Assembly: GCA_946480605.1 (NCBI GenBank)
Contig: CAMLKW010000135.1
Coordinates: 1 to 11,863 of the forward strand
Direction: 5' to 3'
Origin: an uncultured Roseateles sp.
Lineage (GTDB): Bacteria > Pseudomonadota > Gammaproteobacteria > Burkholderiales > Burkholderiaceae
DNA length: 11,863 nucleotides
The notes under the pieces were generated by a model. That model was not told where the DNA came from. It was given only the letters and a program-made list of their open reading frames with translations, and did no database searches. A program made the position numbers and the translations under genes. Positions 5,936-11,863 of this stretch are shown here, one piece after another (the stretch's first letter is position 1; each line of letters starts with the position of its first letter).

Positions 5936-8860
5936 ATGTTCAAACGCAACGCCCGCAGCGCCGCTGCGGTCGCGATGATCGGCACACTCAGCGCCGTCGC
6001 CGCCTACGCCCAGGAAGCCGACACCCAGAAGCTGGAGCGCATCGAGATCACCGGTTCCCGGATCAAGTCCATTGGCGCCGAATCCAGCAGCCCCATCACC
6101 TCGGTCGGCAAGGAAGACATCGGCGTCAAGCAGCCGGTCGCCGTCGAGGAGCTGATGCGTGGCCTGCCGGCGGCCTATCCGGCCATCGGCCCCACCGTGA
6201 ACAACGGCTCCAACGGCACGGCCTCCATCGACCTGCGCGGCCTGGGCACCAACCGCACGCTGGTGCTGATCAACGGCCGCCGCTTCGTGCCCGCCACGCT
6301 GGGCGGCACGGTGGACACCAACGCCATTCCCGTCTCGCTGCTGGACCGCGTGGACCTGGTGACGGGTGGCGCGTCCGCGGTGTACGGTGCCGACGCCGTG
6401 TCCGGCGTCGTCAACTTCATCACCAAGCGCAACTTCTCGGGCGTCGAGGCCGCCACGCTGTACAGCACGACGGAGGAGGGTGACGGCAACCGCATGAAGC
6501 ACGACCTGACCATCGGCGCCAACCTGCCTGATGGTCGCGGCAACGTCGTGCTGCACATCGGCACCACCAAGACCGACCCGGTGCTGCTGGGCAACCGCTC
6601 CTACGCCAACACGGTGATCTCGTCGCGCACCGGCAATGCAGGTGGTTTCTCGCAGACCGCCGCGCCCGCCGTGTTCCAGTTCCCCGCGCCGGCCAGCACG
6701 ACGCTGCCGGGCGACCGCGTCATCGACGGCACTACCGGCCTGCTGCGCGCCGGCAACGGCCTGGTGCCGCCGGACGGCTACAACACCAACCCGCCCAACT
6801 ATTTCGAGACGCCGCTGACGCGAAAGCAGGCCACCGGCATGGGCTACTTCCGCATCAACGACAACGCCGAGGTCTACGGCGAGTATCTGCACAACAGCAG
6901 CCTGGTCACGCTGAACCTGGCGTCGTCGGGCACCTTCCTGCAGTCGTTCGCGGTGCCCATCGGCAACCCGTACATCACGGCGCCGGTGCGCTCGCAGCTG
7001 TGCGCGGCGTACAACATCTCCGCCGCCAACTGCGTGGCCGGCGCGGCGGGCACGACGGAAATCAACCTGCTGATCGGCCGCCGCTTCGTCGAGGCCGGTC
7101 CGCGTGTCTACAACTACGACAACACGTCCAACCAGTACACCCTCGGCCTGCGCGGCGACATCCCGCTGCTGGACGGCTGGAGCTACGACGCCTACTACCA
7201 GAGCGGCCGCGCCGACCAGACGCTGACCACCGCCAACGGCTTCTCGCGCACCAAGACGCAGCAGGCCCTGCGCGCGTTCAACACCACCAGCTGCTCGGTG
7301 ACCACCGGCGGCTGCGTGCCGCTGAACGTGTTCGGCGCCGTGGGCAGCATCACGCCGCAGATGCTGTCCTTCATCTCCATCCCGACCTTCCAGACCACGC
7401 GTGTGGACCAGCGCGTGATGGCGGCGTCGGCCAGTGGTGAAGTGGGCATCGTCAAGAGCCCCTGGGCCCGCAATCCGCTGGGCCTGGCCTTCGGCTATGA
7501 AGACCGCAAGGTCACCGGCGGCAACAAGTCCGACAACGTCGTGCAGACCAGCGGCGAGTTGCTGGGCAGCGGCGCCCCGACGCCGGACCGCTCGGGCGTC
7601 ATCCAGTTCAAGGAAGTCTTCCTCGAAGCCAACCTGCCGCTGGCCGCCAACAAGCCCTTCATCCACAGCCTGAACCTGGGCCTGGGCTATCGCGACACCG
7701 AGTTCACGACCGCCGTCACCGGCAAGAGCTACAACAGTTGGAAGGCCGGCCTGGACTGGGCGCCCGTGCGTGGCCTGCGCTTCCGCGGCGAGCAGCAGCG
7801 CGCCACCCGCGCGCCCAACGTCAACGAGCTGTACGCCCCGGTGGTGACCGGCCTCGCCACGTTGAGCGCCGACCCTTGCTCCGGCAACAAGATCAGTGCC
7901 GGCCAGGCCGGCGTGGCGGGCTCGCTGACCAACCTGTGCCAGCAGACCGGCGTGCCCCAGGGCCAGATCGGCAACGTGCCCAACCCGTCTGCCAGCCAGG
8001 CGGCCAACACCTCGGGTGGCAACCCCAACCTCGGCCCCGAGAAGGCCGATACCACCACCATCGGTCTGGTGTGGGAGCCGGTGGGCTCGTCGTTCTCGGC
8101 CACGGTGGACTTCTGGCGCATCAAGATCACCGATGCCATCACGGAGCCGTCGGCCAGCCAGGTGGTGGACAGCTGCTACACGGCGGCCCGCAATCCCGGC
8201 CTGACCTACAACGCCTTCTGCCAGATGATCGCGCGCAACCCCAGCAGCGGTGGCCTGAGCGGCAACGGCTTCAGCGGCATCAACACGCAGTCGTCCAACT
8301 CGGGCCTGCTGGACTACGAGGGCGTGGACATCGGCGCGAACTACCGCTTCCCGCTGAGCAACGTGGGCCTGGACCTGGGCCGGCTGGACTTCTCGCTGCA
8401 GCTCAGCCTGCTGGGCAAGGCCAACTTCAAGGCCCTGCCGGTGCTGGACACCATCGAGCGTGACGGCCACTACGGCGTGGACATCGGCCCCAACCCGTAC
8501 AGCTCGCGCCGCTTCAGCCTGCGCACCAGCTGGACGCACAAGGACTGGACCGCCGGCCTGGTGTGGCGCCACATCAGCGGCACCACGGTGCAGACCACCG
8601 GCGCGGCCAGCAACGTGGCGGGCAACTTCGTGAAGGCCTTCGAGTCCATCCCGGACGTCGACTACTTCGACCTGAACGTGGGCTATCAGGTGTTCAAGAA
8701 CCTGCGCGCCTCGCTGACGGTGAACAACCTGTTCAACAAGCAGCCGCCCTTCATCGGCACCGGCATCGGCAACGGCACCTACAACTACGGCAACACCTAC
8801 CCGGGTGCCTACGACGTGGTGGGCCGCCGCTACACGCTGTCCATGACCGCCAGCTTCTGA
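5936..8860 (+). CDS. TonB-dependent outer-membrane receptor (paralogue 2)
   Basis: A 974-aa outer-membrane receptor that imports an unknown ligand using TonB energy. Residues 1-25 are a signal peptide (MFKRNAR, a hydrophobic core, then AYA before Q26). LERIEITGSRI (33-43) parallels the same motif in the divergent paralogue. The plug spans about 50-170, with LVLINGRR (109-116) and TGGASAVYGADAVSGVVN (143-160). The barrel carries TRAPNVNELY (624-633), GGNPNLGPEK (694-703) and ends in GRRYTLSMTASF, with the terminal Phe expected of the outer-membrane assembly signal. Eight cysteines form four close pairs (356/366, 453/460, 648/668, 747/762); the last three match pairs in the paralogue and are probably extracellular-loop disulfides. 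The calcium-like loops of the paralogue are absent. There is no STN domain. It is divergent from the other receptor and has its own terminator 36 nt after the stop. Duplication of an ancestral receptor followed by divergence is the simplest history. Confidence 0.93.
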   Translation: MFKRNARSAAAVAMIGTLSAVAAYAQEADTQKLERIEITGSRIKSIGAESSSPITSVGKEDIGVKQPVAVEELMRGLPAAYPAIGPTVNNGSNGTASIDLRGLGTNRTLVLINGRRFVPATLGGTVDTNAIPVSLLDRVDLVTGGASAVYGADAVSGVVNFITKRNFSGVEAATLYSTTEEGDGNRMKHDLTIGANLPDGRGNVVLHIGTTKTDPVLLGNRSYANTVISSRTGNAGGFSQTAAPAVFQFPAPASTTLPGDRVIDGTTGLLRAGNGLVPPDGYNTNPPNYFETPLTRKQATGMGYFRINDNAEVYGEYLHNSSLVTLNLASSGTFLQSFAVPIGNPYITAPVRSQLCAAYNISAANCVAGAAGTTEINLLIGRRFVEAGPRVYNYDNTSNQYTLGLRGDIPLLDGWSYDAYYQSGRADQTLTTANGFSRTKTQQALRAFNTTSCSVTTGGCVPLNVFGAVGSITPQMLSFISIPTFQTTRVDQRVMAASASGEVGIVKSPWARNPLGLAFGYEDRKVTGGNKSDNVVQTSGELLGSGAPTPDRSGVIQFKEVFLEANLPLAANKPFIHSLNLGLGYRDTEFTTAVTGKSYNSWKAGLDWAPVRGLRFRGEQQRATRAPNVNELYAPVVTGLATLSADPCSGNKISAGQAGVAGSLTNLCQQTGVPQGQIGNVPNPSASQAANTSGGNPNLGPEKADTTTIGLVWEPVGSSFSATVDFWRIKITDAITEPSASQVVDSCYTAARNPGLTYNAFCQMIARNPSSGGLSGNGFSGINTQSSNSGLLDYEGVDIGANYRFPLSNVGLDLGRLDFSLQLSLLGKANFKALPVLDTIERDGHYGVDIGPNPYSSRRFSLRTSWTHKDWTAGLVWRHISGTTVQTTGAASNVAGNFVKAFESIPDVDYFDLNVGYQVFKNLRASLTVNNLFNKQPPFIGTGIGNGTYNYGNTYPGAYDVVGRRYTLSMTASF

Positions 8861-8896
8861 TCGCCCGCGCCCCGCGGGGCGCTGCGACGGACCACG

Positions 8897-8920
8897 ACGG
8901 GCCCTGCGGGGCCCGTTTTT
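8897..8920 (+). terminator. Rho-independent terminator of the plus-strand receptor gene
   Basis: ACGGGCCC (8897-8904) pairs with GGGCCCGT (8909-8916) around a TGCG loop, and the T run covers 8916-8920. It is 36 nt after the receptor stop. A 16-bp perfect GC palindrome at 8867-8882 precedes it, so the 3' end carries two successive hairpins, as in the paralogue on the other strand. The terminator suggests that the following TPR-oxygenase gene is not simply co-transcribed. Confidence 0.87.
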
Positions 8921-8954
8921 CATCGGCCACCCGCTGACAATCGGGCGGCCTCCC

Positions 8955-10787
8955 ATGCCCATGAATCCCATCCCCCTTCCCGTGCTGCTGGACCAGGCCC
9001 TGCGTGCGCTGGCCCAGGGCCGGCCGCAGGCCGCCGAGCCGCTGCTGCGCGAGGTGCTGCAGCGCGCGCCCGGTTCGCCGCCCGCGCTGGCCGGGCTGGG
9101 CCAGATCGCCGCGCAGGGCCGCCGCTGGCCCGAGGCCGAGGCGGCCTGGCGCGCCTCGCTGGCCGGCGACGCGGCCCAGCCGCGCGTCTGGTTCGCGCAG
9201 GCCCAGGTGCTGGAGCAACTGGGCCGGCCGGGCGACGCGGCCCATGCCTTCGCGCAGGCTGCCGACCGCCAGCCCGGCTGGGCGGCGCCGCGCTACCAGC
9301 TGGCCCGGCTGCTGCGCGAGCTGGGCCGGCCCGCCGACGCGCTGGGTGTGGCTCAGCAGGCCGTGGACCTCGCGCCGCAGGACGCCGACGCGCTGCAGCT
9401 GCTGGCCATGCTGCAGGAGGAACTGGCACAACTGGCGCCCGCCGCGGTGACGCTGTCCCGCGCGCTGGCCGTGGCGCCGCAGCGCGCCGCGCTGCATCAC
9501 AACCTGGGCGTCGTGCTGCACCGCCAGGGCCGCCACGCGCAGGCGCTGGCGGCGCACCGGCAGGCACTGGCCCTGGGCCTGGACGTGGCGGACGCCCACT
9601 ACAACCTGGGCAACACGCTGCAGGCGCTGGGCCGCGCGGACGAGGCACTGGCCGCCTACCGGCGCGCGCTGTTGCACTCGCCCCAGCATGCGCTGAGCCT
9701 CTACGACCTGGCGCGGCTGCGCTGGGCGCTGGGTCATGCCCACTTCGACGCCGAGCTGCTGGCCGCGCAGGCCCAGTCGCCGGACTCCGACACGGCGCCC
9801 GGCCTGCGGGGCCTGCTGCTGCTGAAGGCCGGCCATGCCGACGCGGCGCTGCAGGCCTACGACCTGGCCGCACGCCTGGCGCCGCAACGCGCCGCCTATG
9901 CCGATGGCCGGGGCCAGGCCCTGAGCCTGCTGGGTCGCCACGACGAGGCCCGCCTCGCCCACCGACGCGCCGTGGCGCTGGCGCCGCAGGACGTGGCGGT
10001 GCTGACGAATGCCGCGCGCAGCCTCTATGCCGCCGGTCGTGCCGACGAAGGCCTGGTGCTGGCCTTGCAGGCCCACCAGCTGGCGCCGCACGACCAGCTC
10101 GCGCTCGCACTGCTGGGCCTGGGCTGGCGGCTGACAGGCGACCCGCGCGACGCCTGGCTGCACGACCTGGACGAGTTGGTCGGCGTCATCGACCTGCCGC
10201 CGCCACCGGGCTGGGCCGACATCGCCAGCTTCAACGCCGCGCTGGCGCAGGAGCTGGAGCGGCTGCACACCGACCGCGAGGCGCCCATCGACCAGACCTT
10301 GCGAGAAGGCACGCAGACGCGCGGCCACCTGTTCGACCAGGACCTGCCGCTGGTGCAGGCGCTGCGCGGCCAGATCGAAGCGGCCATCACCGCCTGGCTG
10401 GCCGGCCGCCGCGTGGATGCGACGCACCCGCTGCTGGGGCGGCGCACCGGGGCATGGCGGTTCGCCGGCAGCTGGAGCTCACGGCTGCGGCGCAGCGGCT
10501 TCCACACCAACCACATCCACGGCCAGGGCTGGCTGAGCAGCTGCTACTACGTCGCGACGCCGCCCTCGGCGCTGGCGTCCGCCGCGCATGAAGGGTGGAT
10601 CAAGTTCGGCGAGCCCGACCTGCCCGAGCCCCTGCGCTCGCGGCTGCCGCCGTGGCGCCACGAGGCGCCGGTGCCGGGCCGGCTGCTGCTGTTCCCGTCC
10701 TACCTGTGGCACGGCACCGTGCCGTTCGACGACGAGGCCCACCGGCTGACCGTCGCATTCGACGTGCTGCCTACTCCACGCGCTTGA
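8955..10787 (+). CDS. TPR-repeat protein with C-terminal putative 2OG-Fe(II) oxygenase domain
   Basis: A 610-aa protein without signal peptide or membrane segment, so probably cytosolic. Residues about 11-395 are roughly ten tandem TPR units of 34 residues (for example HYNLGNTLQALGRADEALAAYRRAL at 215-239, split here by family pattern W/L-G-Y-A-P). They normally bind a protein or peptide partner. A linker carries DQTLREGTQTRGHLF (446-460), a block seen in TPR-linked putative 2OG-Fe(II) oxygenases. The C-terminal domain has NHIHGQGWLSSCYYV (519-533), GWIKFGEP (547-554), LLLFPSYLWHGTVPF (577-591) and HRLTVAFDV (596-604). Likely metal ligands are in H520-x-H522 plus H586, with R597 for 2-oxoglutarate; an HxD motif is not seen. 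Hydroxylation of a protein bound by the TPRs is an inference. Two starts, ATG at 8955 or 8961, are equally possible and no clear Shine-Dalgarno is visible. Its last 17 bp overlap the convergent gene. Confidence 0.85.
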   Translation: MPMNPIPLPVLLDQALRALAQGRPQAAEPLLREVLQRAPGSPPALAGLGQIAAQGRRWPEAEAAWRASLAGDAAQPRVWFAQAQVLEQLGRPGDAAHAFAQAADRQPGWAAPRYQLARLLRELGRPADALGVAQQAVDLAPQDADALQLLAMLQEELAQLAPAAVTLSRALAVAPQRAALHHNLGVVLHRQGRHAQALAAHRQALALGLDVADAHYNLGNTLQALGRADEALAAYRRALLHSPQHALSLYDLARLRWALGHAHFDAELLAAQAQSPDSDTAPGLRGLLLLKAGHADAALQAYDLAARLAPQRAAYADGRGQALSLLGRHDEARLAHRRAVALAPQDVAVLTNAARSLYAAGRADEGLVLALQAHQLAPHDQLALALLGLGWRLTGDPRDAWLHDLDELVGVIDLPPPPGWADIASFNAALAQELERLHTDREAPIDQTLREGTQTRGHLFDQDLPLVQALRGQIEAAITAWLAGRRVDATHPLLGRRTGAWRFAGSWSSRLRRSGFHTNHIHGQGWLSSCYYVATPPSALASAAHEGWIKFGEPDLPEPLRSRLPPWRHEAPVPGRLLLFPSYLWHGTVPFDDEAHRLTVAFDVLPTPRA

Positions 10788-11232
10788 CCTTGGGCGAGGT
10801 GTTCAAGCCCTCGATGTCCAGCAGGAAGTCGCCGAACAGGCCGCGCCGCACCGACACCTTGCGCGCGCCGCGCGGCATGGACACCGACGAGCCGTCCACG
10901 ATGCGCCAGACCTGGCCGTTGGTCAGCTTGATGCTCTGGTTGGGGCCCCAGCCGGCGAAGTCGGCGCCGACGCTGCTCTGCACCGTCTGCGGCTCGCCCT
11001 CGGGGCGTTTGACCGGCAGGCCGAAGCTGTCGGCGGGCTTGGCGGCGGCGGCCGCTGCCACGGGCGCAGCAGGCGGTGCGGGAGGCTTGGGCCGGGCGTC
11101 GGCCAGCGCGTCGTAGCAGGCCAGCCGGGCGGTGGTGTCGGCAATGACGCGGCAGCGCTGAAGCGAAGCGTCCTGACCGAACGCGGGGCCGGCCAGGGCG
11201 ATGAGCAAAGGGGTGAGGTGCAGGGCTCGCAT
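10771..11232 (-). CDS. Small exported protein of unknown function with N-terminal CYD motif
   Basis: A 153-aa protein with a signal peptide (residues 1-19, ending PAFG before Q20), so probably periplasmic. The mature N-terminus has C27, eleven residues, then C39 in RLACYDALA (37-45). This Cys-x(n)-RLACYD pattern recurs in exported proteobacterial proteins, including type VI secretion accessory proteins of the VasI/TagO kind, and the two Cys may form a disulfide. Residues 46-65 are a Pro/Ala linker. The C-terminal domain (about 70-153) contains GQVWRIVDG (106-114) and ends in alternating hydrophobic residues suggesting a small beta fold. No type VI gene is nearby, so that role is not claimed. 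The start lies 29 nt after the malate synthase stop on the same strand, so the two may be co-transcribed; no strong Shine-Dalgarno is seen. Its 3' end overlaps the TPR-oxygenase gene by 17 bp. Confidence 0.75.
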   Translation of the reverse strand: MRALHLTPLLIALAGPAFGQDASLQRCRVIADTTARLACYDALADARPKPPAPPAAPVAAAAAAKPADSFGLPVKRPEGEPQTVQSSVGADFAGWGPNQSIKLTNGQVWRIVDGSSVSMPRGARKVSVRRGLFGDFLLDIEGLNTSPKVKRVE

Positions 11233-11261
11233 GGTGCGCGAGCCTAGCAGCGGCCGACGCT

Positions 11262-11863
11262 TCAGGCGCCGGCCTTTACCCGCAGCCGCCAGGCGTGCAG
11301 CAGCGGCTCGGTGTAGCCGCTGGGCTGGGCTTCGCCCTTGAACACCAGGTCCAGCGCGGCCTGCATGGCGGCGCCTTGCGGGTGCTCGGCCAGCGGCTGG
11401 TAGGCCGGGTCGCCGGCGTTCTGGCCGTCCACGACCCGGGCCATGCGGGCGAAGGTCTCGCGCACCTGCTCGGCGCCGACCACGCCGTGGCGCAGCCAGT
11501 TGGCGATGTGCTGGCTGCTGATGCGCAGCGTGGCGCGGTCTTCCATCAGGCCCACGTCGTTGATGTCGGGCACCTTGGAGCAGCCCACGCCCTGGTCCAC
11601 CCAGCGCACCACGTAGCCCAGGATGCCCTGCACGTTGTTGTCCAGCTCCTGCTGACGCTGCTCGGGTGTCCAGTCGGCCTGGGGCGCGACGGGAATGGTC
11701 AGCAGCGCGTTGAGCAGCGTGTCGCGCTCGGCGGCGAGGTCCACCTGCTCCAGCTGCTGCTGCACGGCGGCCACGCTGACCTGGTGGTAGTGCAGCGCAT
11801 GCAGCGTCGCCGCGGTGGGCGAGGGCACCCAGGCGGTGTTGGCGCCGGCCTTGGGGTGGGCGA
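11262..11863 (-). CDS. glcB: Malate synthase G, C-terminal part (5' end beyond the window)
   Basis: This enzyme condenses glyoxylate with acetyl-CoA to give malate in the cytoplasm, serving growth on glycolate and on two-carbon compounds. Only the last 199 residues are visible (E. coli GlcB has 723). The frame runs unbroken off the right edge: [10 protein letters not shown] continues from the codons beyond 11828, so the GTG at 11828 is internal and not a start. [20 protein letters not shown] is nearly identical to the GlcB active-site block. It contains the Asp equivalent to the E. coli catalytic base D631 (codon 11538-11540) and the Cys 14 residues earlier equivalent to C617. [16 protein letters not shown] follows, as expected in the C-terminal helical plug. 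The protein ends in LRVKAGA. The gene lies 29 nt upstream of the small exported protein on the same strand. Confidence 0.95.
   Translation of the reverse strand, partial: AHPKAGANTAWVPSPTAATLHALHYHQVSVAAVQQQLEQVDLAAERDTLLNALLTIPVAPQADWTPEQRQQELDNNVQGILGYVVRWVDQGVGCSKVPDINDVGLMEDRATLRISSQHIANWLRHGVVGAEQVRETFARMARVVDGQNAGDPAYQPLAEHPQGAAMQAALDLVFKGEAQPSGYTEPLLHAWRLRVKAGA

Noticed and set aside
5419..5985. A 188-codon minus-strand open frame across the intergenic region
   Set aside because: No recognisable motif, and it overlaps the start of the second receptor; composition does not look coding.
8936..8941. GACAAT as a -10 element for the TPR-oxygenase gene
   Set aside because: No -35 match at normal spacing, and it would leave a leader of only a few bases before the ATG; too weak to list as a feature.
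5798..8971. A 1057-codon open frame on the minus strand, antisense to the second receptor gene
   Set aside because: Same artefact of high GC at third positions. The translation is low-complexity and the plus-strand receptor has a ribosome binding site, signal peptide and full family motifs.
8751..10427. Long minus-strand open frames antisense to the TPR-oxygenase gene
   Set aside because: Gln/Arg/Gly/Ala-rich shadows of the TPR coding frame, with no domain of their own.
1..11863. CRISPR arrays, tRNA/rRNA genes, transposases, integrases or attachment sites
   Set aside because: Looked for by eye on both strands; no regular repeat-spacer pattern, RNA gene signature, or mobile-element protein was found.

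Overview
The window looks like chromosomal DNA from a high-GC betaproteobacterium, most likely Burkholderiales (Roseateles/Rubrivivax-like). This rests on the strong G/C preference at third codon positions, the housekeeping enzymes at both ends (3-oxoadipyl-CoA thiolase and malate synthase G), and the pair of large TonB-dependent receptors. The taxonomic call is inference; there is no rRNA or marker gene here.

Layout, left to right. (1) 1-1022, plus strand: the last 339 residues of a PcaF/PaaJ-type thiolase, cut by the window start. (2) 1023-2234, minus strand: an FAD-dependent oxidoreductase of the geranylgeranyl-reductase family, converging on the thiolase so tightly that both stop codons sit in one TGATCA palindrome. 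(3) 2258-2319: two hairpins, one with a U8 tail, ending the transcript of the next gene. (4) 2333-5272, minus strand: a 979-aa TonB-dependent outer-membrane receptor. (5) 5273-5935: a 663-bp divergent intergenic region rich in short repeats and hairpins. (6) 5936-8860, plus strand: a second, paralogous 974-aa TonB-dependent receptor, followed by a terminator at 8897-8920. (7) 8955-10787, plus strand: a 610-aa protein of about ten TPR repeats fused to a C-terminal putative 2OG-Fe(II) oxygenase domain. (8) 10771-11232, minus strand: a small exported protein of unknown function whose 3' end overlaps the TPR-oxygenase gene by 17 bp. (9) 11262-11863, minus strand: the C-terminal third of malate synthase G, running off the window.

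How it fits together. The two ends are central carbon metabolism: the thiolase yields acetyl-CoA and succinyl-CoA from aromatic catabolism, and malate synthase condenses acetyl-CoA with glyoxylate. The middle is an uptake block: two divergent receptor paralogues share one long control region, with a TPR-oxygenase on one side and a flavoenzyme on the other. Both receptors lack an N-terminal signalling domain, and no sigma/anti-sigma pair, TonB, ExbB or ExbD gene is present, so energy and regulation must come from elsewhere. Their substrate cannot be read from the sequence. No tRNA, rRNA, CRISPR array, transposase or insertion sequence was seen.
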